Below are positions 8,757-17,025 of a DNA stretch of 64,000 bases, piece by piece (the stretch's first letter is position 1; every line of letters starts with the position of its first letter). Source of the DNA: Ilumatobacteraceae bacterium (GTDB lineage Bacteria; Actinomycetota; Acidimicrobiia; Acidimicrobiales; Ilumatobacteraceae). The notes beneath the pieces were generated by a model. It was not told the origin of the DNA, did no database searches, and saw only the letters and a list, made by a program, of their open reading frames with translations. The stretch is taken from assembly GCA_033344875.1 (NCBI GenBank), contig JAWPMO010000001.1, forward strand, positions 3,125,595-3,189,594, read 5' to 3'. Position numbers and translations under genes: made by a program.

Positions 8757-10325
8757 TCACTCGAGGTCTGACGACCCTGGATTGCTCTGACCAGCGGCGC
8801 CGATCGGAGATTTGGAGCTCGCGAGGTAGGTCTCGCGAACCTTGCGTTTGAACAACTTGCCGCTCGGGTCGCGGGGAAGCTGATCGATGAACGAGAACTC
8901 GCGCGGCACCTTGAATCGGGCCAGGAGCCGCTCGCAGTGCGCTCGCAGCGCCTCGACGTCGGGAGGCTCGTTCCGCGCTTCGACCACCGCGACCACGCGC
9001 TCACCCAGGTCATCGTCGGGTATCCCGAACACGGCGACGTCCGCGACGTCGTCGTGCGACAGCAGGGCGTTCTCGATCTCGGCGGGGTAGATGTTGACGC
9101 CGCCTGCGATGATCAGGTTCGACGACCGGTCTTTCAAGAAGAGATAGCCGTCGTCGTCCATGTAGCCGATGTCGCCGACGGTGAAGTAGTCGCCGACCCG
9201 CGAAGCGGCCGTCTTCTCGTCGTCATTGTGATACCGGAAGCCTTCCGGTCCGAGGTAGATGTACACCGAACCGATCTCCCCCGACGGCACCCGTTCACCC
9301 TCGGTGTCGAGGATGCGAAGGTCGGCGCCCTCCCACGCGCGCCCGACCGTGCCGGGGCGCGCGAGCCAATCCGATGAGTTCACGAAGGTTCCACCACCCT
9401 CGGTCGTGCCGTAGTACTCGTAGATGACCGGCCCCCACCATTCGATCATTCGCCGTTTGACGTCGGGCGGGCACGGTGCCGCCCCGTGGACCACGTAGCG
9501 GAGCGACGACACGTCGACGCCCTTGCGGACCGCGTCCGGAAGGGCGAGGAGCCGATGGAACTGGGTCGGCACCATGTGCGAGTTGGTGACGCCGTACCGC
9601 TCGATGAGCTCCAGCGTCTGCGCTGCGTCGAACCGGTCCATCAGCACGACCTGCTGACCGGTGTGGAGCGCCGACGCGGCGAACGCGAGCACGGCCGTGT
9701 GGTACAGCGGTGACGTGCACAGGTGGACGTCGTCGCTCGACGTGGTGATCCCGAACAAGCCGAGCATGTCGAGGAAGGGGATCGCGGCATCGTCCGGTGA
9801 GGAGTCGGGGAGCGGGCGCCGGACACCCTTCGGACGACCGGTCGTTCCCGACGTGTAGTACATGACGGCGCCGGCCGTTCGGTCGTCCGGCGTTGCCGGG
9901 GAGGCCGAGGAGATCCACTGTTCGAACGACTGGTAGCCGTCGACCTCTCCGACGAACGCCGTCGTCGGCGGTGATTCGAGTGTGGCGAGCGCGGCACCGA
10001 CCGTCTGGCCGTAGCGTTCGTGAGCGATCACGCATCGCGCCTCGGAGTTGGCGATGAGGTACGCGATCTCCGACTCGGTCAGATGATGGTTGACGGGTGT
10101 GAGGTACCAACCGGCTTGCATGGCGGCGAGATAGGCGGCCATGATCTCGAGACCATTGGGCAGCACGGTCGCCACGACGTCTCCGACGCCGACACCGTCG
10201 GCCCGACCTCGATCGACGATCCGATTCGCCATCGCGAGGACCTCACCGGCCCGATGTTCGACACCGCCCGCGGTGACGAGCACAATTCGATCAGGATCGG
10301 CCGTAGCACGGCTCCAGAACCGCAT
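8757..10325 (-). CDS. AMP-binding acyl-CoA synthetase
   Basis: This adenylate-forming enzyme of about 522 aa carries the P-loop YTSGTTGRPKG, the YYGTTEGG motif, the FTVGDIGYMDDDGYL motif with the ATP-binding Asp, the hinge region LIIAGGVNIYPAEIE, and the C-terminal catalytic Lys in PSGKLFKRKV. It converts a carboxylic acid to its CoA thioester with ATP; the acid is unknown. The start at 10325 is preferred because it has a GGTGAG ribosome-binding site and begins at the conserved FWSRATADPDR; another ATG lies at 10349 without one. It is the first gene of a seven-gene operon with a PepT importer, so the imported compound is probably a carboxylate. Confidence 0.93.
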   Translation of the reverse strand: MRFWSRATADPDRIVLVTAGGVEHRAGEVLAMANRIVDRGRADGVGVGDVVATVLPNGLEIMAAYLAAMQAGWYLTPVNHHLTESEIAYLIANSEARCVIAHERYGQTVGAALATLESPPTTAFVGEVDGYQSFEQWISSASPATPDDRTAGAVMYYTSGTTGRPKGVRRPLPDSSPDDAAIPFLDMLGLFGITTSSDDVHLCTSPLYHTAVLAFAASALHTGQQVVLMDRFDAAQTLELIERYGVTNSHMVPTQFHRLLALPDAVRKGVDVSSLRYVVHGAAPCPPDVKRRMIEWWGPVIYEYYGTTEGGGTFVNSSDWLARPGTVGRAWEGADLRILDTEGERVPSGEIGSVYIYLGPEGFRYHNDDEKTAASRVGDYFTVGDIGYMDDDGYLFLKDRSSNLIIAGGVNIYPAEIENALLSHDDVADVAVFGIPDDDLGERVVAVVEARNEPPDVEALRAHCERLLARFKVPREFSFIDQLPRDPSGKLFKRKVRETYLASSKSPIGAAGQSNPGSSDLE

Positions 10326-10385
10326 TCTCACCCACTTTCCCCTCGGCATCGTCGATCGCGATCGGCGTCGACGGTTGGTAGTGTA

Positions 10386-10407
10386 ACATCTGTCTACGCA
10401 AAGATGT
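10386..10407. promoter_or_regulatory. Dyad ACATCT-N10-AGATGT between divergent ligase and hydrolase genes
   Basis: In the short divergent region between the acyl-CoA synthetase (minus) and the hydrolase (plus), ACATCT at 10386-10391 is mirrored by AGATGT at 10402-10407. The spacing of 16 bp centre to centre is that of a dimeric regulator binding across about one and a half helical turns. A promoter for each direction should be packed here. Confidence 0.4.
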
Positions 10408-10418
10408 CAAAGGTATAG

Positions 10419-11210
10419 ATGATTGATGATGGTTCCGGCGTGCACATCGATCTGATCGCCGGACCCGACGGTCGGCTCGAGGTCCGCGTGGCCGGCCGAG
10501 GGACGACGCTGGTGATGATCGCGTCGCTCGGGAGGAGCGCCGACGACTTCGACGAGCTGGCCGAACTGGTCGCCGCCGTCGGATACCGCGTGGTGGCTCC
10601 CGAACCACGCGGGATCAGGGGCTCGGAGCCCGGCCCCGACGACGTCGACCTCCGCGGCTTGAGCGACGATGTCGCCGCGGTGATCGCGCACTACGGCGGA
10701 CCCGCATTCGTCCTCGGGCACGCGTTCGGGAACCGTGTGGCACGGATGGTCGCAACGAGACATCCGACCCTCGTCGCCGGCGTCATCCTCCTCGGCTGTG
10801 GAGGCGCGATCCTGCCGGAGCCGGTCGATGGCCGGGCATTGATCGATGTCTTCGACGAGTCACTCGACGCCGAACGTCACCTCGAGGCGGTCCGCCGCGC
10901 GTTCTTCGCTCCGGGCAACGATCCGGCGCCCTGGCGGGACGGCTGGCACCCTGCGGTCGCACAGATGCAGGGGCGTTCGATGACCGACATCGACCCCGAC
11001 GTGTGGTGGCGCAGCGGCGACGCCCGCGTGCTCGTCGTCCAAGCCGCGAACGACGTCATCGCACCGCCGGCGAACGGCGAGAAGCTGATCGGGGATCTCG
11101 GGAATCGGGGCGAACTCCGCATGCTCGGGGGCGCCGGTCACGCGATGCTGCCCGAGCAGCCGGTTCAGCTGGCGGAGATGATCACGGACTGGTTGCGGCG
11201 TCACGGGTGA
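10419..11210 (+). CDS. Alpha/beta-hydrolase fold protein lacking the Ser nucleophile
   Basis: This 263-aa alpha/beta hydrolase fold protein has strands and the nucleophile elbow at FVLGHAFGN, residues 97-105. The nucleophile position is Ala102 rather than Ser, Cys or Asp. A C-terminal AGH motif with His241 and a likely acid in the QAANDVIAPP segment near 213 are kept. Without a nucleophile it should not be an ordinary esterase; it may be a lyase, cofactor-independent enzyme, binding protein or sensor-like fold. It is transcribed divergently from the acyl-CoA synthetase operon and is followed by a cupin gene after about 120 bp. Confidence 0.85.
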   Translation: MIDDGSGVHIDLIAGPDGRLEVRVAGRGTTLVMIASLGRSADDFDELAELVAAVGYRVVAPEPRGIRGSEPGPDDVDLRGLSDDVAAVIAHYGGPAFVLGHAFGNRVARMVATRHPTLVAGVILLGCGGAILPEPVDGRALIDVFDESLDAERHLEAVRRAFFAPGNDPAPWRDGWHPAVAQMQGRSMTDIDPDVWWRSGDARVLVVQAANDVIAPPANGEKLIGDLGNRGELRMLGGAGHAMLPEQPVQLAEMITDWLRRHG

Positions 11211-11260
11211 TCCGGCTCGCAGCGACCGTCGGCGCGCTTGTCCGAGGCACCAATGTTTTC

Positions 11261-11277
11261 TATCATTAAAATGTTGA
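11261..11277. promoter_or_regulatory. AT-rich promoter-like island before the cupin gene
   Basis: TATCATTAAAATGTTGA is a sharp A+T-rich patch in GC-rich DNA, about 55-70 bp upstream of the cupin start. The TATCAT hexamer could serve as a -10 box, and the ATC...GAT bracket resembles the islands before other units in this window. It may give the cupin its own promoter. Confidence 0.3.
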
Positions 11278-11329
11278 TCAATCACCTGGGGGACGGGACA
11301 CACCCACCCTCGTCATCGAAAGGTCCGTC

Positions 11330-11797
11330 GTGAACATCTCCGACACACTCACCGCCCGTCTCGGATCGGAACTGGTCGTGACGCCGGCGGACCCGCTCGC
11401 CCCCTGCACCGTCATCGAACTCGACGCACTTCCCTGGGTGCCCTACGTCGGTGAAGACGGCGATGCATCGGCGTCGCTGGTCTTCACCAAGACGCTCGTC
11501 GATCCCGAATCCGGCCATTATGCGATGGCGGTCAAGCTGATGCCCGGCATCGGTGGGCGAACCCACTGGCACCGCTCCGACACGCTCTACATCGTGCGCC
11601 GCGGTGAACTGCACATCGAAGGTGAGGGTGTCTTTCGGGAAGGCAGCTTCCGATGGGTTCGGGGCGGCTACGCCTACGGCCCGGAAACCCCTGGCCCGGA
11701 GGGAGCGGAGTTCTTCTTCATCAGCATGGGCCCCTACGGACTGTTCGTCGCCGACGAACACCCACCGCCCCTCGGACGGTGGGACGACCCCGCTTGA
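11330..11797 (+). CDS. Cupin-domain protein
   Basis: This 155-aa protein contains a single cupin barrel. The metal-binding motif 1 is partly visible as H79-W-H81 in the RTHWHRSDTLYIVRRGELHIEG segment, with Glu93 in the Glu position; motif 2 lacks an obvious His (FFFISMGPYGLF). It resembles small cupins of the DUF4437/ChrR-like type that act as dioxygenase- or isomerase-like enzymes or sensors. No further function can be given. It lies downstream of the nucleophile-less hydrolase with its own A+T-rich upstream patch. Confidence 0.8.
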   Translation: MNISDTLTARLGSELVVTPADPLAPCTVIELDALPWVPYVGEDGDASASLVFTKTLVDPESGHYAMAVKLMPGIGGRTHWHRSDTLYIVRRGELHIEGEGVFREGSFRWVRGGYAYGPETPGPEGAEFFFISMGPYGLFVADEHPPPLGRWDDPA

Positions 11798-11816
11798 GAT
11801 CGTCGCTCGCAGTAGT

Positions 11817-12050
11817 GAGACCCGCCGCCGAAGAACTCGACCGATGACCGAGCTGTGGCGTCGTGGCCCCGTCAGCGCGGTCGCCGATGTCGACACACCT
11901 GTCGTCGAGCGAATGCGTGCTGCAGACACGATTCCGATCGGTCGGGCGAGTCTGTCGGACCTCGGGCTACGAGTGCACACCATATCGACGTTGCACGGCT
12001 GGACCCAAGATCCGTGGAGTCCGGACGTGACCGCCAGCGGGTCGCGAACG
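11817..12050 (+). pseudogene. Remnant of an amidase-signature enzyme (internal fragment)
   Basis: The frame reading MTELWRRGP from 11844 continues into VADVDTPVVERMRAADTIPIGR, SLSDLGLRVHTISTLHGWTQDPW and then GSRTDG. This matches the central core of amidase-signature enzymes (the ...VVARLRAAGAIPIGRTNLPDFG...TRNPWDPARTPGGSSGG region). The match stops where the essential GGSSGG Ser-rich motif should follow: only SGSRTDG remains. No N- or C-terminal domain is present. This is therefore a decayed 65-70-codon piece of an amidase, not a working gene. The surrounding 527-bp gap (11798-12323) holds this and the VOC remnant, and otherwise nothing recognisable. Confidence 0.65.
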
Positions 12051-12120
12051 GACGGGTCGATCTCACGGTCGGCGTCGGCCTCGTGGCTCAGACCCCGCTC
12101 GTGTCGTTCGGCGCAACCGT

Positions 12121-12270
12121 ACGGCTACGACCACTGCGGACCGACGACTGGCCTTCGGCTGGATCACCGACCCCTACCGGAATCTGATCGAACTCGTCAC
12201 GTACGGTTCGGCCCGTCCGCTGCCCGACGTCGATCAGGTGTCGGGCGCCATCGACGAGGTCATAACTTGA
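12121..12270 (+). pseudogene. Remnant of a VOC/glyoxalase-fold protein C-terminus
   Basis: From about 12151 the frame LAFGWITDPYRNLIELVTYG matches the C-terminal strand of vicinal-oxygen-chelate proteins, where DPdGNxIEL supplies the last metal-ligand Glu. It ends with a TGA at 12268-12270. Upstream the frame loses all similarity within about 30 codons, and no start or N-terminal betaalphabetabetabeta module can be joined. I interpret it as the tail of a deleted dioxygenase/glyoxalase-like gene abutting the amidase remnant. Confidence 0.5.
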
Positions 12271-12323
12271 CGAGCGCGCGCCCTGCGTGACTCGTCGTCG
12301 GCCGAATCATCGGTCGTACGGAA

Positions 12324-14018
12324 TCACCCGTCCGACCGGCCCAACCGCGTCCCGCCCACGATCCGGCCTGCGGCCTCGGTGACGAGAAGTTCGATTCCGT
12401 CCTGTCGCACCTGGGTGCCATTGACCCACACGTGGACGAAGCCGACGCTCTCGACGACCACCCGGTCCTCGTCGCCGGGCAGGTCAAACCATCGCTGCTC
12501 GGGCTGTGTGTCGATCGTGTCGAGGTCGAACACGACGAGGTCCGCTTTGTGACCAGCGACGATCGTGCCACGATCCGCCAGTCCGACGATCTCAGCCGGT
12601 TGTCCCGTCAACATGTGGATGGCGTGTTCCAGGCTGAATGCTGCACGATCCCGGACCCAGCGAGCGATCAGATCGGTCGGCAGGCAGGCGTCGCACAGTT
12701 GGCTCGCGTGCGCGCCCGCGTCGGACAACCCGAGCGTGGTCGATTCGTGCTCGAGCAACCGGACCACCTGCTCGGGATCGTCGTTCAGGAGCACCTCGCG
12801 GTAGCGGGTCGTCCCGCCGACCGCTAGGTCCACCATCACATCGAACGGCGTGGTGTCGCGAGCGGCGGCCAGATCCTCGAGCGTTCGGCCGACGGCGGAC
12901 GAATCGGCGGTCGACTCCGCGACGGTGATCCGCGACCAGCGGTGACGCCAGGCCTCGAGTACCTGCGGCCGGGCCCGATCACGCCACTCCGTCGTCCGAT
13001 AGACGTCGAGCCGCTCCGCTCTGGGTACTTCGAAGATGTCGTGGAACGCCGGCAACGACGCCAAGGATCCGGGCGGGACATCCAGCATCATCTGGAACGT
13101 CACCGGACGGGGGGTGACCTGTGGCCACACATTGCCCGGGAGCGCAGCCTGCGCCTCGACGACCTCGATCGCCGGGCGGCGCAGTTCCTGCATGCCGGCG
13201 ATGTCGGCGAGGAACGACTCCTGACCGACCAGGGCGGCAGCCCAGGTGATCTTCACGCCGTGCGCCACGCTCAGCCGACTGAAATCCGTCGGCGAGAGCC
13301 CCGGACCCGCCGTCGCTTGGAGCAGCCCGCCCCACCTGCCGACCTCGGCCACGATCTGTTCTATCTCGTCGGCACCGGCGAGTCGGCTCGGCACCGGGCG
13401 GCCACGATCACCGACGTGCGTCGGCGACGCCGACGTCGCGAACCCGACGGCGCCGTTGGCCATCGCGTCGCGGACGTGACCGACCATCTCGGCGATCTCG
13501 TCACTCGTCGCCTTTCGCTCGAAGGCGTCGTCGCCCATCACATAGATGCGCAGCGGTGTGTGGCCGATGAAGAAGGCCATATTGGAGCGTAATGAACGCC
13601 GTCGCACGGCATCGAGGTACTCGGGAAAGGTCTCGAACTCCCAGGTGATCCCTTCCGTCAGAGCGGTTCGCGACATGCCCTCGACGGTCTCGAGGGTGTT
13701 GACGATCGCAGAACGGTCGTCGGGACGAACCGGCGCTATCCCGAAACCGCAGTTGCCCGCCACCACAGTCGTGACCCCATGCCACGACGACGGAGTCATG
13801 TCGGGATCCCACAAGACCTGTGCGTCGTAGTGCGTGTGCAAGTCGATGAAACCAGGCGACACGACCAGGCCCGTCACGTCGATCGTGCGATCGAACGAGC
13901 CATCGATGTCATCGTCGACCCGGGCGATCACGTCGCCGTCGATCACGACATCGGCCCGGCGAGGGGGGCTACCAGTACCGTCGACCACGATCCCGCCTCG
14001 CAACAACGTCGTCGTCAT
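12324..14018 (-). CDS. N-acyl-D-amino-acid deacylase family amidohydrolase
   Basis: This 564-aa amidohydrolase-superfamily enzyme has the D-aminoacylase/N-acyl-D-glutamate deacylase pattern. The N-terminal urease-like beta-sandwich begins at LLRGGIVVDGTG, metal ligands H61-x-H63 lie in the GFIDLHTHYDAQ segment, and Cys90 lies in VAGNCGFG, the Cys that binds zinc in D-aminoacylase. The C-terminal sandwich strand carries GTIVAGHKADLVVFD. The known reaction is hydrolysis of the amide bond of N-acyl-D-amino acids, although many homologues act on other cyclic or acyl amides. It follows the second amidohydrolase after 27 bp and ends the operon headed by a solute-binding lipoprotein. Confidence 0.88.
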   Translation of the reverse strand: MTTTLLRGGIVVDGTGSPPRRADVVIDGDVIARVDDDIDGSFDRTIDVTGLVVSPGFIDLHTHYDAQVLWDPDMTPSSWHGVTTVVAGNCGFGIAPVRPDDRSAIVNTLETVEGMSRTALTEGITWEFETFPEYLDAVRRRSLRSNMAFFIGHTPLRIYVMGDDAFERKATSDEIAEMVGHVRDAMANGAVGFATSASPTHVGDRGRPVPSRLAGADEIEQIVAEVGRWGGLLQATAGPGLSPTDFSRLSVAHGVKITWAAALVGQESFLADIAGMQELRRPAIEVVEAQAALPGNVWPQVTPRPVTFQMMLDVPPGSLASLPAFHDIFEVPRAERLDVYRTTEWRDRARPQVLEAWRHRWSRITVAESTADSSAVGRTLEDLAAARDTTPFDVMVDLAVGGTTRYREVLLNDDPEQVVRLLEHESTTLGLSDAGAHASQLCDACLPTDLIARWVRDRAAFSLEHAIHMLTGQPAEIVGLADRGTIVAGHKADLVVFDLDTIDTQPEQRWFDLPGDEDRVVVESVGFVHVWVNGTQVRQDGIELLVTEAAGRIVGGTRLGRSDG

Positions 14019-14045
14019 GAGTGCCCCTTGCTCTCCGACATCATC

Positions 14046-15224
14046 TCAGGTGTCGAGTCCGTAGAGCTCGGAGGCGTTCGTCACGGCAAGTCGTTCGACC
14101 GTCTCGAAGTCCAGTGACGCCGCGGTGGCGTCGCGTTGGAGCGCACCGATCGAGTCCGGCCAGGTCCCGGCCCCGTGCGGATAGTCGCTCGACCACATGA
14201 AGTGGTCGGCGCCAGTGAACGAGAGGTTGTTGAGCCCGATCGGATCGGTGATGTACGTGAGGCCGACGTTGCGTCGGAAGTAGAACGATGGCGGTTCGGT
14301 CAGATCATCCTGACGCGCCGACCAGTGCTTGAAGCTCGCGTCCAGCCGACGTTCCATGCTGGCGGCGTAGTAGATGCCGCCCTCGGCGCCGATCACCCGC
14401 AGATCGGGGTGGCGGGCGAACACACCCGACGCGATCAGCTCACAAATCGAACGTTGGAGCTCCTCCTGGACCCCGATCGACAAGTAGAAGCTCGACTCGA
14501 CCCCATCGGAGAACGATGCCAACTGTTTGCTCTGACGGTGACCGGCGAGGGTGTGCAGCGAGATCGGCAAGTTCATCTCACTCGCCGTCGCCCAGAGCGG
14601 CTCGTAGCGAGGCGAGAAGAAACTCTCGCCGACCGGCGGAGCAGTCCAGATGATGATGCCGCGATGACCCAGCTCGGCCGCGCGCCGGACCTCGGCCAAC
14701 GCGTCGTCGATGTCCCACACCGAGATCAGCGCATAGCCCAACAACCGCGACGGCGCCGTCGAGCAGAAGTCAGCCAACCAGTCGTTGTAGATGCGGAAGC
14801 AGGCATCCTGCAGCGGGGGGTCTTCGAGCTGCAGGAGGCTGAGCCCCGCCGTCGGGTAGAGCACCTCGGCTGCGACACCGTCGCGGTCCATGTCGGTGAG
14901 CCGGGCGTCGGGATCGAATCCGCCGCGTGCCCCCACGTCGCGGGTGGGGTCGTCGGCGAGCAGACGATCGACTTCGCCCGGCGCCATCCCAGCGGTCCGC
15001 GACAACGTGAGATCAATCGCACGGGGATGATCCGGCATCGAGAGGTAGGTGTGATGATTGTCCGGGTCGCGCACGGCGCGCGGACCACGGTCGGCGAGGT
15101 CGTCGGGGAGATGTTCCGACCAGAGGTCGCCGGGCTCCACCACGTGGGAATCGGCCGAGATCAAGCGACCGGTCAACCGCTCCGCGATCGCGTTTTCGAT
15201 GGTCGGATCGGTCATCGTGCTCAT
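14046..15224 (-). CDS. Amidohydrolase family (amidohydrolase_2/ACMSD-like) protein
   Basis: This 392-aa metal-dependent TIM-barrel enzyme begins at the ATG at 15224, which overlaps the lipoprotein stop by 4 bp (ATGA). The N-terminal ISADSHVVEP motif replaces the usual HxH entry as in amidohydrolase_2 enzymes; ISLHTLAGH supplies the barrel His and SSDYPHGAG the C-terminal metal-binding Asp. Members include ACMS decarboxylase, gamma-resorcylate and other non-oxidative decarboxylases and some hydrolases. The chemistry here could be decarboxylation or hydrolysis of a cyclic carboxylate. This is one of three paralogous family members in the window. Confidence 0.9.
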   Translation of the reverse strand: MSTMTDPTIENAIAERLTGRLISADSHVVEPGDLWSEHLPDDLADRGPRAVRDPDNHHTYLSMPDHPRAIDLTLSRTAGMAPGEVDRLLADDPTRDVGARGGFDPDARLTDMDRDGVAAEVLYPTAGLSLLQLEDPPLQDACFRIYNDWLADFCSTAPSRLLGYALISVWDIDDALAEVRRAAELGHRGIIIWTAPPVGESFFSPRYEPLWATASEMNLPISLHTLAGHRQSKQLASFSDGVESSFYLSIGVQEELQRSICELIASGVFARHPDLRVIGAEGGIYYAASMERRLDASFKHWSARQDDLTEPPSFYFRRNVGLTYITDPIGLNNLSFTGADHFMWSSDYPHGAGTWPDSIGALQRDATAASLDFETVERLAVTNASELYGLDT

Positions 15225-16873
15225 TCGGTCTCCTCGATCGAGACGCCACGGAACTCGGGCTTGCCCGAGAGGTAGGACTCGAAGCCGCTCACCGTCGGGG
15301 CGGTCGCCCACGGCCGCTCCGTGTGGAACAGCACCACGTTCATCGCGTCCTCGGCGACGATCCGCGACAGTTCCTGCAAGGTCTCCGCTCGTTGTTCGGG
15401 GTCGACGCTCGAGTCGAGCGACGACGTGATCAGCTGCTGAATCTCAGGCGTCGTCGCGCCACCCGGATTGGTCAACGTGTCGGTGAACAGCGCGGCAAAC
15501 ATCTGTGACGGGTCGTTGCGGCTGAAACCGGTCGAGATCACGGCGTCGCCTTGCTCTTGCACATAGACGAGCTCACCGAACTGGGAAACTTCGACCGGAA
15601 CGATCTTCATGTCGATCCCCGCATCCGCGAGCATCGCCTGGATCGCTTCGGCCGTCGTCGTGACGAAGTCCACCGCCGGCACGTTCAGCTCGAACTCCAC
15701 ACCGTCGTCATAGCCGGCCTCTGACAGCGTCCTCCGAGCGAGTTCGGGGTCGTACGGGTAGAGATCGGGCTCGACCTCGTCGGAGTGAGCGAAGAAGCCT
15801 TCGGGGTACGGCTGGACGTCGGGCTCGCCCCAGCCGAACAGCACGGCATCGACGAGGGCTTGCCGATCGATCGCATAGCTGATCGCACGGCGGACGGCGA
15901 CGTCGTCGAGCGGCGGCTTCGAACGGTTGAACTGCAGTTGGCCGAACTCGACGCTCTTGACGTTGACGACGTCAAGGCCGGCGTCGCCGGCTTCGTCCGC
16001 CTGTCCGGGCTCGATCAGCGCCACATCGAGCTGGTCGCTGCGCAGGCCATTGAGGCGAGCGACAAAGTCGCCGATCAACTTCGCCTCCATGCCCCCGAGC
16101 AGAGCGGCTTCGGGATCCCAGTAGGAGTCCCACGCCTCGTAGGAGATGTTGACGCCCGGCTCGTAGTCAGTGATCCGATACATGCCGGCGCCGGAGGGGA
16201 TTGCGTCAGAGGCTCCGGCCCCGACCGACTCGGGGCTGACCATCATGCCCGGTGCCCCCGACAGCACCAGCGGCAACGAGGCAGCCGGTCCGTTGAGTTG
16301 CAGGCGGACGGTGTACTGGTCGACGACCTCGACCCCGTCGATCACCGCCAGATCGGCCGCGACACCCGAGCCCTCGATCGTCTGACCACGCTCGATGTTG
16401 AACGCCACGGTTTCGGCGTCGAACGGCGTCCCATCCTGGAACACCACGTCGTCTCGCAGCTCCAACTCGAGCACGGTTCCGTCGTCGACGAAGGACCACG
16501 CCGACGCGAGCCCGGGGACCGAATCGCCATTGGGCGCCTGGTGGATCAGGCGATCGAATGCCGGGTACAACACGACGAGATCCGACGAGATCGTCGACAG
16601 GTGGGGGTCGACCGTCGAGGGGGCCACCCACGCGAATCGGAGCACGGCATCGGAGCCTTCCGGTTCGTTGTCGGGTTCGTCGCCCGTGCCCTCGGCGGGA
16701 GACGTCGACGTCCGCGTGGTGTCGTCGCCACCCGCCGACGGTTGACCGTCGGCGTTGTCGTTCGACGCCGCCTCGGTCGTATCGGCGTCGTCGCCGGCGT
16801 CGTCGCCGCCGCAACTAGCGCCGATCACGATCGCAACGGCTCCCAGCAACGCACCCAAGTGCCGAGTTCTCAT
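15221..16873 (-). CDS. ABC transporter solute-binding lipoprotein (family 5), without adjacent permeases
   Basis: This 550-aa lipoprotein starts at the ATG at 16873, preceded by GGGGG five bases upstream. The signal peptide ends at IGASC with Cys21, followed by an acidic Ser/Asp/Glu linker to about residue 70. The SBP_bac_5 domain carries STVDPHLS- and RRAISYAIDRQALVDAV-type segments. It is closely similar in plan to the binding protein at 7064-8743 (both have the QLQFNRSKPPLDDV/QLNRAKAPLDDV segment). No membrane or ATPase genes follow; the next genes are two amidohydrolases. It may feed the importer at 3100-7044. Confidence 0.92.
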   Translation of the reverse strand: MRTRHLGALLGAVAIVIGASCGGDDAGDDADTTEAASNDNADGQPSAGGDDTTRTSTSPAEGTGDEPDNEPEGSDAVLRFAWVAPSTVDPHLSTISSDLVVLYPAFDRLIHQAPNGDSVPGLASAWSFVDDGTVLELELRDDVVFQDGTPFDAETVAFNIERGQTIEGSGVAADLAVIDGVEVVDQYTVRLQLNGPAASLPLVLSGAPGMMVSPESVGAGASDAIPSGAGMYRITDYEPGVNISYEAWDSYWDPEAALLGGMEAKLIGDFVARLNGLRSDQLDVALIEPGQADEAGDAGLDVVNVKSVEFGQLQFNRSKPPLDDVAVRRAISYAIDRQALVDAVLFGWGEPDVQPYPEGFFAHSDEVEPDLYPYDPELARRTLSEAGYDDGVEFELNVPAVDFVTTTAEAIQAMLADAGIDMKIVPVEVSQFGELVYVQEQGDAVISTGFSRNDPSQMFAALFTDTLTNPGGATTPEIQQLITSSLDSSVDPEQRAETLQELSRIVAEDAMNVVLFHTERPWATAPTVSGFESYLSGKPEFRGVSIEETE

Positions 16874-16901
16874 CAGTACCCCCAAGTCTCGATAGAGCAT
16901 C

Positions 16902-16917
16902 CATCTTTACAGAGATA
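16902..16917. promoter_or_regulatory. CATC-N8-GATA site upstream of the second binding-protein operon
   Basis: CATCTTTACAGAGATA has the same ATC-N8-GAT bracket as the sites at 32725-32740 and 33646-33661 (inner dyad ATCT-N6-AGAT). It lies about 30-45 bp upstream of the lipoprotein start and could be an operator or contain the -10 box of the minus-strand promoter. Confidence 0.4.
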
Positions 16918-17025
16918 TCAATGTTAGGCAAGATCGAGTGGCGGAGTCCTGTGAGCCGCCCTCTGTGCTCGTGACCCGTTTCCGCTGATCGACCACGGGC
17001 GGACGAACCCTCGGAGGGGGCACCC

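Noticed and set aside
11553-12290. 245-aa plus-strand ORF that could be taken as one gene
   Set aside because: Only the central 65-70 codons resemble an amidase; the start overlaps the cupin gene in another frame and the end is out of frame with the VOC-like tail, so it is treated as a remnant.
14136-15275. 379-aa plus-strand ORF opposite the amidohydrolase
   Set aside because: Long antisense frame caused by GC-skewed codon positions; residue composition is biased and the minus-strand gene is clear.
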